Shown: positions 11,440 through 20,514, counted from the first letter of the stretch. The stretch: DNA of 64,000 nucleotides from Triticum aestivum (GCF_018294505.1 NC_057808.1:360722871-360786870); one strand, 5' to 3'. The notes: generated by a model not told the origin, from the sequence alone. Numbers and translations: made by a program.

Positions 11440-12036
11440 CTACTCGGAGTCCGAGTCCACGTCCTCGACTTTGTCCTCGTCCCTCTTCCTCTTCCTCTTC
11501 ACCGACGCTTCTTTGCTTGAACCGGACACTGGCCTCTGCTTCTTCATCCAACCCCTGTAGATATTTAAACAAAGGTAGGCATCCATTGCTGCGTACAGGA
11601 TGTGATCTTCATCTAATGTCTTCGACTCCCATGCATGATGAAACTCGTGATGAGGTTTCGTCAGTTTAGCGTACGAAGGATCAATCATGGCTGCTGCCAA
11701 GGTCAGCATTGAAGGTTGAGAGGAGGACACCAGGCTTGCCTTCTGGAGATCGAAGGGCTGGCCTACAACGAGACCTATCCGACGCAGGACATCCCTGTCG
11801 TTCTTAAAGCCTACAGTAACGAATTTCACTCTTTTGTCCTTGAGGAAGTTCTTAAAATCCTGGCACTCAACGTCGGCATGGCATATGTGGTAGACCAAGC
11901 AAACGTTATGTACGCAAACCTGGATCACGGCGGGCTTCTTCCTCTCTTCGTCCTTTAGATCCTTCTCTCCTCCCAGGACTGTGGTGTACTCAACATCTAG
12001 CCCAGCGACCCACTCATCTGTTGAACTGTTGAACAT
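11440..12036 (-). CDS. DEDDy 3'-5' exonuclease domain protein (WRN-exonuclease-like)
   Basis: Read from the Met at 12036 the protein has 198 residues. The DnaQ-like exonuclease motifs are in order: GLDVEYT (Asp14 and Glu16, motif I), FKNDRDVL (Asp80, motif II) and HILYAAMDAY (Tyr148 and Asp152, motif III with the DEDDy spacing). A basic stretch KRKRKR followed by an acidic tail suggests nuclear location. Small proteins of this type, related to the exonuclease part of Werner helicase, form a multigene family in grasses and would cleave 3' ends of DNA or RNA. The start is uncertain. The frame is open to 12171 but has no ATG above 12036. A second frame holds ATGGCCTCCCAAATCTCCATG near 12126 and runs into TGA next to this start, so the N-terminus may be frameshifted. 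Confidence 0.75.
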   Translation of the reverse strand: MFNSSTDEWVAGLDVEYTTVLGGEKDLKDEERKKPAVIQVCVHNVCLVYHICHADVECQDFKNFLKDKRVKFVTVGFKNDRDVLRRIGLVVGQPFDLQKASLVSSSQPSMLTLAAAMIDPSYAKLTKPHHEFHHAWESKTLDEDHILYAAMDAYLCLNIYRGWMKKQRPVSGSSKEASVKRKRKRDEDKVEDVDSDSE

Positions 12037-12171
12037 CCGTAGGAAGCGAGGAAGCCATGGATATTTGGGAGGTGATGGCTCTAACCTGGTACTCAGCGGC
12101 GACCATGGAGATTTGGGAGGCCATGGATTTTGGAGGAGGGTTAGGAGAAGTTGAACTGTTGTACCCCGCAA

Positions 12172-12637
12172 AAAAAAACTGGGAGCGAACTAATGTGAAA
12201 GGACGGGACGACTGGGAGCGAACTGTTGTAAGGTAGAAGACGGGGATGAGTAGGGCGTCCGAACGGCGTGCGGTTGCTGGCTTGCCCGGTGGATAAACGG
12301 CTGCAAGCCCCCAAAGAGTTCTCGAGAACTATGCGGGACCCACTAGATGTCATGTCTACTAGACCCATATCGTAGGCCTGACGGTATAGCTTCTGCCTGT
12401 TCGCCATGCCGGCGCGTGGATGTAACTTCACTTAATTCCGTCAAACGTCGCGCCTCCCATGACCTTCGCCTCCCTCGCGCGGTCGCGCCCTTTGAGACTT
12501 CGACCGGCTATAAATGAGCAATTTTTTTGCCTTTTTTTAGACAAGCAATTTTTTTGCCTACTCCGCATGCATGATACTCCCTCTGGTCCTTTTTACTGCC
12601 GTCAACCGTTTGCAAAGTGTTTGACCAAATTTATACT
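12172..12637. other. Likely 5' flank of the exonuclease gene
   Basis: No independent gene is supported. At 12575-12637 there is a Stowaway-like left end (ATACTCCCTCTGGTCC) that continues beyond the LINE insertion at 12638-13033. Confidence 0.4.
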
Positions 12638-13033
12638 TTTTTTTGAACACCACCTTATATTAATTAACCATCCACACCAGTACACTCATTCGATACAATA
12701 TTCACCACACAGGGCGGTACATTATTTACAAGAATACCATCTAATCTATTGTCAAAGCTATACTTAGCGATTAAGTGTGCCACCTTATTGGCCGAACGGC
12801 TAATCCTGGACAATTGAAGATTGTTGATCAACTTGGAGATGCTCGACGCTTTCATCTTCAGGTCACGCATAGCAGACCTGTCATAGTCCCCCGATGCAAG
12901 AGACGCTACCACAAAAGCGCAATCAGTCTCTAAAATTACAGGATTATGAAGAGAAATACCTATGTAGAGACCGGCAATGCAAGCCCTAAGCTCCGCTTCC
13001 TCCACGCTTTGACAGGCATCAATGAAATCCCAC
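12638..13033 (-). mobile_element. 5'-truncated LINE with RNase H-like 3' ORF
   Basis: The minus strand ends in an A-rich tail (a T run at 12638-12644 on the plus strand). It encodes about 113 residues with the signature of the RNase H-like domain found at the C-terminus of plant LINE polyproteins: EAELRACIAGL, ILETDCAFVV, and SRSANKVAHLIAKYS. A 15-bp direct repeat, GACCAAATTTATACT, flanks it at 12623-12637 and 13034-13048, which is the target-site duplication. Everything upstream of the RNase H domain is missing, the usual result of aborted reverse transcription. Confidence 0.88.
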
Positions 13034-13048
13034 GACCAAATTTATACT

Positions 13049-13278
13049 AAAAATATCAATATCTACAATACTGATTATAATGAGTATAAGAACTACGTTT
13101 TATAATGAGTGTAAAAATATTGATTTGACATTGTGAAAGTTGACACATTTTTCTATAAGTCTGGTGAAAGTAGAGGTACATTGACTTCAGACAAAACTTA
13201 AATGCACAATGCAGACTAGTTCCTCCGTCCAGGTGCGTGCCATGTCCTATCTTGTCATCACAACAAGGTTAGCTATTA
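13049..13278. other. AT-rich MITE-like remainder, no gene
   Basis: This continues the sequence interrupted by the LINE and ends near AGTTCCTCCGTCCAGG at about 13218-13233. No ORF of note. Confidence 0.4.
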
Positions 13279-13551
13279 GGCTGGCCATAGTGGGGGTAAC
13301 ATAAGTAGTATCATGTACTTGGGACTCGCAAACATGCTAATGTGGTAGGCAATTAAAGAAGAGAGAGATGGTTATAGTAACATAGGTAGATACCGTAACA
13401 TAATAAATGTGATGCTACTATGTGTCATGCATGGCAATAAATGAGACCACCTATGATACTAATCTATGATACTATGCACTATAGAGGTAGTAACATAGAC
13501 TAGTAGCATATGCATGTTACTAGTATAAGTTACTCCCCACTATGACCAGCC
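13279..13551. mobile_element. Tourist (PIF/Harbinger) MITE
   Basis: A 273-bp element starting GGCTGGCCATAGTGGG and ending CCCACTATGACCAGCC, flanked by TTA at 13276-13278 and 13552-13554. These are the terminal repeat and 3-bp target duplication of Tourist elements. It is non-coding. Confidence 0.9.
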
Positions 13552-13694
13552 TTAGAGTACCACTACCTCCCTTCTAGTTTAAAGGGCTCGATTCAAAAAT
13601 TTCACCTACTCTTAGCAAGATAGTAGAGGCGGTGGAATAGTTTTTGAAGTCTGCAAAACTACTCAACTAGTGCTGTCGTTCTTCACAAAAAAAT

Positions 13695-13826
13695 GTGTTT
13701 ACCAATGCATGCATGAACACTAGTTACTCTAACCCCCCTCTCTTCTTTAATTCTTTGCCACATCAGCATGTTTGCTATTCCCGTGTGCATGATACCAGCT
13801 AAGATACCACCATTATGGCCAGCCTT
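13695..13826. mobile_element. Truncated Tourist MITE end
   Basis: The stretch ends in ACCATTATGGCCAGCC followed by TTA. It contains TTAATTCTTTGCCACATCAGC, matching in inverse the left interior of the Tourist element at 13279-13551. Its left terminus is missing, apparently replaced by a Stowaway-like CTACCTCCCTTCTAG at 13561. Confidence 0.5.
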
Positions 13827-14183
13827 AATCATCGCATGCAATAATTTAGTGCTCCTTGAAATATGAACATGTGTGGGGCGTGTATGTTTTTAATGACTTG
13901 AGACTATACCTAGCCCGGCATGCAAGATGACTTATTATGCACCGTTCCCCATACGTGCAGGAAGCCCGTTCGGCTCCAAATCTTTTCCTCTCCATGTGTG
14001 GAAACAATATGCCTGCCAAACTCTCCTTCTCCCTCTGGCGGTCCCACCACTCCACCCCGTGTGAAAAAATCTGCATGCATGACTCTCCTCCCCCACGCTC
14101 GTCCAATCTGTTGTGACCAGCAATATTTCCACCCCTTCGCTCCCACGTAATTTACTCCAACAAATATGCCCACGTAGCTGTTA

Positions 14184-14272
14184 CTTAACTGCAGGTGCAT
14201 TGGGTCACTGACATATGGGCCCAACAGGGGTCTGGCCCACATGTCAGTGACGCAACTGGACCTGCAGTTAAG
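14184..14272. repeat. Imperfect 38-bp inverted repeat upstream of a TATA box
   Basis: CTTAACTGCAGGT with TCACTGACATATGGGCC (14184-14222) is mirrored by GGCCCACATGTCAGTGA with ACCTGCAGTTAAG (14234-14272), with about an 11-bp loop. It ends 47 bp before the TATA box of the gene starting at 14413. It could be a small foldback element or a promoter palindrome. Confidence 0.65.
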
Positions 14273-14318
14273 TCAGTGCAGCTCAGTCCATATCTTACGT
14301 AGGTGTGCCATTGCTCGC

Positions 14319-14326
14319 TATAAATA
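14319..14326 (+). promoter_or_regulatory. TATA box of the repeat-containing gene
   Basis: TATAAATA lies 87 bp before the ATG at 14413, a normal core-promoter distance for a plant gene, in otherwise CT-rich leader sequence. Confidence 0.6.
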
Positions 14327-14412
14327 TTGCGCCTCCCACGACATTGCTATCTCCTCCCCCTCATGTTCACGTTCATTGCTATCTCCTCCCCCTCCCTCTC
14401 ACGTTGACCACC

Positions 14413-15057
14413 ATGGCATCGCCCCTCCCAAGCCCTAGGAACCCCTCGCTGCACCGTGCGGACGGTCACACGTCGCCGTTCCGTTCCTCGCCGCAACTAG
14501 TCGAGGAGGACGCGTCGGTGTTCCGCTCCTCGCCGCTACGCGACGCGTCGCCATTCCGTTCCTCGCTGCCACTAGTCGAGGAGGACGCGTCGGCGTTCCG
14601 CTCCTCGCCGCGACGCGACACGTCGCCGTTCCGTTCCTCGCCGCCACTAGTCGAGGAGGACGCGTCGGTGTTCCGCTCCTCGCCGCGACGCGTCGAGGTG
14701 GACGCGTCGGCGTTCCCAATCTCGCCAGCACGCGCGCCGGAGGACGCGTCGGCTCCCCACTACGAGGAGAACGCCGCGCCGCCCGCCGAGCCCCCCAGCC
14801 TTGAGGAGCTTTGGAAAGAAATGAATGTCGCCTTGTGGGAGGCTTTGCCTCTAGCAGAGCGCGCCAAAATAGGGGCGGAGAAGAAGGTCGAGGAAGAGAA
14901 GCGCACCGCGGAACAAGCTGCCTGGGAGGCCTATGTCGCGTCCGAGAGAGTCATGCAATTGGCTCTTTGGCAGAAGGCTCGTGCGAGGGCCGTGAGGGTG
15001 GCGGAGGACGCCCGTGCCGATGCCCTGAGTGCAGTCGGGCCCAAGCGCCTCATCTAA
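14413..15057 (+). CDS. Intronless protein with 25-residue repeats and a helical C-terminal part; function unknown
   Basis: The ATG in the context CCACCATGGC starts a 214-residue ORF. Residues of about 20-100 hold three copies of a 25-residue unit (TSPFRSSP, LVEEDASVFRSSP, RRD), encoded by a 75-bp DNA repeat at 14471, 14546 and 14621. The rest is a charged helical region with LEELWKEMNVALWEALPLAERAKI and an Ala/Arg/Glu-rich stretch that may form a coiled coil. A TATA box lies 87 bp upstream and there are no introns. The TAA at 15055-15057 looks premature, because the same frame stays open and protein-like to 15285. I do not recognise the family. The C-terminal part reads like a real grass protein rather than transposon sequence. 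Confidence 0.6.
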   Translation: MASPLPSPRNPSLHRADGHTSPFRSSPQLVEEDASVFRSSPLRDASPFRSSLPLVEEDASAFRSSPRRDTSPFRSSPPLVEEDASVFRSSPRRVEVDASAFPISPARAPEDASAPHYEENAAPPAEPPSLEELWKEMNVALWEALPLAERAKIGAEKKVEEEKRTAEQAAWEAYVASERVMQLALWQKARARAVRVAEDARADALSAVGPKRLI

Positions 15058-15285
15058 GCTTGGCGGCACGTGGACTGGGTGCACGCTTCCAGCGAGGAGG
15101 AGTACCTGTTGGCGCCGGATCACCACACCGGTGAGATCGCGCTCGCCCGCCGGCAAGCCGCCAATCAGCACCTCGCGAGTTGCGAGGCTGAGGAAGAGGC
15201 GTTGTGTCGGCGCGCTGGGAAACGGCCGCGCATCAGGGCACTCGTGGCGCGCCGCAAGCGCTCCTGCAAGCGCCGTGGCTTTTAG
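15058..15285 (+). pseudogene. In-frame continuation of the preceding gene after a TAA stop
   Basis: Immediately after the TAA, in the same frame, codons continue for 75 residues: AWRHVDWVHASSEEEYLL, then HHTGEIALARRQAANQHL, ending in a basic tail RKRSCKRRGF and a TAG. Codon use and GC content match the upstream ORF and change after the final stop. The simplest reading is that the ancestral protein had about 290 residues and this allele carries a nonsense change. Stop-codon readthrough is less likely. Confidence 0.55.
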
Positions 15286-15511
15286 GAGGAGTATAATTTT
15301 TGTTTCGTAAGGCGATCTCTTTAGTTTTGCGATGCAAATGATAAATCCCGAACGTTCAGGAATTTTTAGCGTCCTTAATTAAGTATGTAAAAGGGAAAGT
15401 TTGGAAACCTTGTGTATTCGTACGCATTTTGCAAGGACGTGCATATAGCACAAACTTTACTATATACTATCGCACTATACGTCTCTCTCAATATATGCTT
15501 GCAGACTGTGC
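15286..15511. other. 3' flank of the preceding gene
   Basis: AT-rich sequence without an ORF of note; presumably the 3' untranslated region and spacer. Confidence 0.4.
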
Positions 15512-15513
15512 TA

Positions 15514-15599
15514 CTCCCTCTGTCCAGGTCAATAAGTCATCTTTGGTTGTGCACCGTGACCAAGAAGGAGGGAAGACTTATACACCTAGACGGAGGGAG
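15514..15599. mobile_element. Short Stowaway MITE
   Basis: An 86-bp element starting CTCCCTCTGTCCAGGT and ending ACCTAGACGGAGGGAG, with TA at 15512-15513 and 15600-15601. The inner TAAGTCATC/GACTTA segments are also complementary. Confidence 0.88.
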
Positions 15600-15601
15600 T
15601 A

Positions 15602-15962
15602 CTACTATTACTTATGTACGTGCAAATGCACGTTTTAACATTACGATGCGGTTTTTATAAAGTAGAAAAACATCACTAGTCAAGCTTGTGAAACGATTCA
15701 ATGCAAAACAAATGCAAAAATGCTTGTTTGATTGTTTACTTTTAGCTTCCTTCTCTGTGGTTATTTCTCTGTCGTACTTTGTACGGAGTATCTCACTGGT
15801 TGGAAAGGCATGCAAATTCCCAAACCGCTTCCTACACCCTGTATCGAATTTTTTGCCTAACAAGTTGTGCCGTGCAATTGGAATTCCAACTTGAGTACTA
15901 CTACTAGTAGGAGTACCAGGGGCCAGTTCTTTTAGGCTTCTAGATTAGTAATCTCATAACTA
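15602..15962. other. No supported gene
   Basis: AT-rich spacer. Short ORFs on both strands mirror each other and have no recognisable domain. Confidence 0.4.
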
Positions 15963-16444
15963 CTACCTCCGTCCTGGTTTATTGGTCCCCATTGTAATCT
16001 ATGTCAAATTTTGATCATAAATTTAACTAATGAAATGTTAGTGCATGTCACATGCACTACTCCATCCGTCTAGGTGAGTAAGTCATCTTAGGTTGTGCAC
16101 CGTGACCAAGGAGGAGGAGAAAACGACAAATGCTAATGTTTATTTGCTAATTAATAGTATTGCATGCAATGAACTAACCACTGCATGTCGTGTTTGATAT
16201 CTCAAGTCATTAAAAGCATGCACACTCTTTATCTCTTTATTGGTTGATATGTCAAGAAACAAGAAACGAGGTACGGAGTAGAAGTTAATGCACCGCGCCT
16301 AAGTGTTTTGGGATTATTTGTTTTTCGTAAGATGACTTACACACCTAGACGGAGGGATTACAATGGTGAGGAATAAACCAGTTAAATCTTTGGTCAAAAT
16401 TTAGCACAAATTACAATGGTGAGGAATAAACCAGGACGGAGTAG
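15963..16444. mobile_element. Outer Stowaway-type MITE interrupted by another MITE
   Basis: The left end CTACCTCCGTCCTGGTTTAT and right end ATAAACCAGGACGGAGTAG are inverted repeats flanked by TA. The interior is interrupted by a second element (16060-16358). A 24-bp segment, TACAATGGTGAGGAATAAAC and following bases, appears twice (from 16359 and from 16411), a local duplication at the right side. Confidence 0.75.
16060..16358. mobile_element. Inner Stowaway MITE nested in the outer one
   Basis: A 299-bp element starting CTCCATCCGTCTAGGTGAGT and ending CACCTAGACGGAGGGAT, with TA on both sides (16058-16059 and 16359-16360). Its ends match the short Stowaway at 15514-15599, so it is probably a longer relative. 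Confidence 0.78.
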
Positions 16445-16766
16445 TAGTTTAGAAGCCCAAATAAATGAGTGAGGCGCCTTATTGTTACTCTCCACTGTGA
16501 CTAGTCTTGTGGGAAAAGCTGGGGAAGCCGCCAAAAGAACTGGCCCTAGGAGTAGTAGCTAGGGATCGAGTGTGCGAGATGAACCGGAGAAAGTAAATGC
16601 AGAGAGATGAAATGCAAAAAGACGGAGGGATGTGATGGTTGCTTGTCCGTTTGTTTTACCAGGCCACTTATTACTGGGAGTGGTTGGGTTTTGTGATATG
16701 ATGGCTTTACTGTCGCGCCACGAGCGGGGTGAGAGGTGAGACTCCCGTGCAGCGCCGCCCTCTACA
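16445..16766. other. No supported gene
   Basis: Mixed sequence containing a weak Tourist-like fragment (TACTCTCCACTGTGACTAG near 16485). The minus-strand ORF at 16559-16852 runs into a MITE and is not a gene. Confidence 0.35.
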
Positions 16767-16980
16767 CTTGTACTACATCGGTCGTGGTTTATTAGTCCCC
16801 CATTGAATTTGACTGAAGATTTAACTGACAAAATGTTAGTGCATGTCAACAAAAACTATATCGTTGGATTCGTATTTGAACATAGTTTTGAATGATATAA
16901 TTTTAGGTGACATGCATCAGCATTTATCGTACTATATATAATGTTAGTTCAATTTTTGGTCATACTAATCTATAGTAGTA
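16767..16980. mobile_element. Stowaway-like fragment
   Basis: It starts TACTACATCGGTCGTGGTTT and shares ATTTAACTGACAAAATGTTAG with the outer MITE at 15963. A right terminus with the expected inverted repeat is not found, so it is truncated or diverged. Confidence 0.45.
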
Positions 16981-17575
16981 AGGTGCCCGTGCGTTGCACC
17001 GAAGAGTGAAATGCATTGATCGGGGAGTTGTTTATTTTGACAAAGGATGTGGGGGTCATCTCATGTGTAACGGGTATCGATAGGTTTCTTCGGATATTAT
17101 TTCATCTCTAGAGCTCACAAACATCTGGGTGAAATAGATAAAAAGGTATCTTTTGCAAACAAAAGCGTTCAACTGTTCAACCTGCATCCAAAACTTGTGA
17201 AGAAATAACACTTATTGTGCTTTGCAAGAAATGATCTTTAAGAATTAGTTCTTGAGTATCGATTGTTATACATGTTGGCTATAGATGACATGGCACTTTC
17301 TTATAGTCAACAGTTGGCTATACTATTAAGTAATATTAACCATGCCCTTATACACCTAGACGGAGGGATTAAATCAGGATGACTTGCAAGCGGGCAGAGG
17401 AGATGTAAGAAATGGTTCATCATAAGTCTTTCACTAGTACTGTAGTAAAAATTCATACATGGAAGATTCTAGACTAAACCATAAAACGGATACACTTTTA
17501 TTCATGCGCGATACTCCAATAGAGCAAGATCCTGCATGGATGTCTCCACATGCCTAGACAGCGGATTACATTGAG
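16981..17575. other. Decayed transposon ends, no gene
   Basis: At 16978-16999 AGTAAGGTGCCCGTGCGTTG matches the terminal family of the foldback MITE at 6677, but no partner end is seen. At 17347-17369 a lone Stowaway right end, ACACCTAGACGGAGGGAT, occurs without its left end. Confidence 0.4.
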
Positions 17576-17581
17576 CGAAGA

Positions 17582-18432
17582 CTAATGATCAACATTTAAC
17601 TTGATAATGCGTATGTCCAGGTGAACCTCCTTGGAGTCCCCGTGCACCACGTCAGCGGGTAAAGGATGCCATGGGTTTTCCAAGTCCACATTGGCGGGAT
17701 AGTCCCAGCTCCCCAGAGTCCAAGTCCGTTCGATGAGGCCGGTGTCGCCGCCCACGCGACCCGGAGGGGTAGTAACACTGACCATGCACCCGTACATCGG
17801 CCTTGTGTCAGTGTCAGCGTCAGCGGCGTCGCCCCTGACGCACGTTACAGAGACGGGGCGGCGGCCTGCACGGGCCTCACCGGCGCCCACGATCAAGAGG
17901 AAGACGCTGCCGTCCTCCTCCGAGACTAGCAGGCGGCGGTGATCCTCCAGCGACTACGACATGGTGAACGGGTAGCACGTCTAGTACTTGATGTTCTCCG
18001 CCAAGGGCCAGTAGTGACCGCTGCACGCATCCGTGAGGTGATGCACCATGTCCGCCGGCGAGCCACAAAACAGCATCGGGCACTCATAGCAGTGGACGAA
18101 GGGCTCCTTGGAGGCATCGACCAGGCCGTCCATGAAACGGGAGTGGCTGTAGGGGACGTTGCGCCAGTTGAATATATGAGCAAGTTACTACGAGATTTAA
18201 TCCGAATAAGCACGAAATAAATCATGACGGCTATAACAGAGATGAAACTAATCATGTGGACTAGCATAGTAGTAGGATACAGAGTAGAAACATGAATTCT
18301 ACCACGATTTCGAACAGGAAGGACAGAAACACATACGGTGCAACGGGAGCAGCACCGTTGGCGTTGAGGTTGTCGCCCATCTCCAAACACCACGTAGACA
18401 CGGTCTTTGAGCACGGTTCGTAGTCGTTCCAC
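17582..18432 (-). pseudogene. SINA-like E3 ubiquitin ligase pseudogene (C-terminal part)
   Basis: One minus-strand frame reads from about 18177 (FNWRNVPYSHSRFMDGLVDA) through a zinc-binding-like CYECPMLFCGSPADMVHHL segment to SLEDHRRLLVSEEDGSVFLL, the TRAF-like part, and ends KEVHLDIRI. This order and spacing fit the SIAH/SINA-like E3 ligases that are expanded in grasses. The reading is broken by in-frame TAG codons at 17981-17983 and 17954-17956, and the N-terminal RING part is absent. An upstream segment at 18350-18432 may be a remnant of the first exon. The intact paralogue would bind ubiquitin-conjugating enzymes and substrates in the cytosol. Confidence 0.6.
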
Positions 18433-18775
18433 GCTCGGGCATTGAAGTTTGTAACTATTTTGGATTAGAATATACTACTCCTCCGGTGCTAGTAGTAGAG
18501 CAGAGTCCTACTCTACTACTCTACTCAAGCAAGTTAGGGCATAGCACTGTAGGGATTACCAGTACTGTGATCACTCAAGCAAGTTGTCTGGCATCGACAT
18601 GACCCTACGTTGCTGGTATGTGTCTCGTAAGTCAAGCGGCATGCTGTAGTCATCATCACCTGTCCACTTCCCGCAGCACATATTCGCTTCTCCATCTTTG
18701 TCCGCACATAATCTCGTCCAATCTTCCATCCCCGCTAAGGCGCCTCCCCCCTCGTCCGAAACCCAAGCACTAACA

Positions 18776-19027
18776 ATGGCAAAACCGAGCAGCGTCCGCC
18801 GAAAGAGTGGCTGGAATTCGCTCCCCACAGAGGTAATCAAGCTCATTGTTTCGCGTGTGGACAATCTCAGTACAATGCCGCTCGCCGCGTGCTCGTCAGG
18901 GCTGTATCGTTTACTCAAAGCCCTCAGGCCGGAGCTTTTTAAGCCAGCTCCTTGCTTGCTGATGCCGCCTGATCTTCAGAAATGGCGTGTCACGCAGCAT
19001 AACAATCGTAGGGTGGCGAGCATCAAC
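18776..19027 (+). pseudogene. F-box/DUF295 gene, first part (codons 1-84), cut by a retrotransposon
   Basis: The ATG at 18776 opens MAKPSSVRRKSGWNSLP, followed by an F-box-like helix pattern, TEVIKLIVSRVDNLS with LAACSSGLYRLL. The frame runs for 84 codons to AGC ATC AAC and then meets the LTR at 19028. The last five coding bases, TCAAC, are repeated at 54796-54800, and the coding frame resumes exactly there. F-box proteins with a DUF295/KIB-type C-terminal propeller are SCF ubiquitin-ligase adaptors and are very numerous in grasses. See 54801-55299 and 55451-55980 for the remaining exons. Confidence 0.8.
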
Positions 19028-19554
19028 TATAACACCCCGGATGTAACTTTCCATATTTGTAACTCCAACTCTTGCCATTTTCGGCTATGTGTTATGATAT
19101 TCCCTCCGTGTTAGGGTTTTGTTTTTTGTTTTGCATTTTGTTCATGTCATGCATCTCATATCATGTGCATCTCATTTGCATGCGTGTTCGTCTCATGCAT
19201 CCGAGCATTTTCCCCGTTGTCCGTCTTGCAATCCGGCACTCCCACATGCACCGGCGCATCCCTCTTGTTTCCTTTCATGAGCGGGTGTTAAACGTTCTCG
19301 GAATGGACCGTGGTTTGTCAAGTGGCCTTGGTATACCACCGGTAGACCACCTGTCAAGTTTCGTTCCATTTGAAGGTCGTTTGATGCTCCAACGGTTAAC
19401 CGGGTAACCGCAAAGGCCTTTTCTGTGTTGCAGCAAAAACCCCCTCCAAACAGCCCAATAACCCATCTAAGTCACCTCCATGCTCTCGGTCGTTCGATCA
19501 CGATCGTGTGGGCGAAAACCGCACTCTATTTGGAGTCTCCAAGCTCCCTCTACC

Positions 19555-19562
19555 TATAAATA
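19555..19562 (+). promoter_or_regulatory. TATA box of the chromovirus 5' LTR
   Basis: TATAAATA, preceded by CTCCCTCTACC and followed about 45 bp later by AAACCCTAG and a GC-rich leader. The same arrangement occurs in the 3' LTR at 42865. It is the likely retrotransposon promoter. Confidence 0.65.
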
Positions 19563-19752
19563 TGTGTCTCTCCCGGAATTCTCGCGCAGATCAAACCCTA
19601 GCCCCGCTCCCTCCGCGTGCCGGACACGTCCGCCTGGCGCCGAACGAATCCCGCCGCCGCGCCCGACCAATCGGGGTGCGACATGTGGCAGCGCCGACGC
19701 CCCACCGCCCGCGGCCCGGAGAGCCCGCGTCCGGCCCCCGCGGCCGGAGCCG

Positions 19753-20420
19753 NNNNNNNNNNNNNNNNNNNNNNNNNNNNNNNNNNNNNNNNNNNNNNNN
19801 NNNNNNNNNNNNNNNNNNNNNNNNNNNNNNNNNNNNNNNNNNNNNNNNNNNNNNNNNNNNNNNNNNNNNNNNNNNNNNNNNNNNNNNNNNNNNNNNNNNN
19901 NNNNNNNNNNNNNNNNNNNNNNNNNNNNNNNNNNNNNNNNNNNNNNNNNNNNNNNNNNNNNNNNNNNNNNNNNNNNNNNNNNNNNNNNNNNNNNNNNNNN
20001 NNNNNNNNNNNNNNNNNNNNNNNNNNNNNNNNNNNNNNNNNNNNNNNNNNNNNNNNNNNNNNNNNNNNNNNNNNNNNNNNNNNNNNNNNNNNNNNNNNNN
20101 NNNNNNNNNNNNNNNNNNNNNNNNNNNNNNNNNNNNNNNNNNNNNNNNNNNNNNNNNNNNNNNNNNNNNNNNNNNNNNNNNNNNNNNNNNNNNNNNNNNN
20201 NNNNNNNNNNNNNNNNNNNNNNNNNNNNNNNNNNNNNNNNNNNNNNNNNNNNNNNNNNNNNNNNNNNNNNNNNNNNNNNNNNNNNNNNNNNNNNNNNNNN
20301 NNNNNNNNNNNNNNNNNNNNNNNNNNNNNNNNNNNNNNNNNNNNNNNNNNNNNNNNNNNNNNNNNNNNNNNNNNNNNNNNNNNNNNNNNNNNNNNNNNNN
20401 NNNNNNNNNNNNNNNNNNNN
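19753..20420. other. Assembly gap (668 N)
   Basis: Undetermined bases inside the GC-rich part of the LTR. ORFs that appear to cross it on any strand are artefacts. Confidence 0.99.
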
Positions 20421-20514
20421 CGGCGCCGGCGTCGCCGTCCCGCTCCCTCTTCCCCACACCTCCTCCGGCCTCCTCTCCAACCCCGGCCAACTCCGACGAT
20501 CCTCGTAGAGCGCG

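Noticed and set aside
11440..12171. Start of the exonuclease at 12171
   Set aside because: The codon there is TTG, not ATG, in a nuclear plant gene. The first in-frame ATG is at 12036.
16559..16852. Minus-strand ORF of 97 residues
   Set aside because: It starts inside a Stowaway-like fragment and has no recognisable domain.
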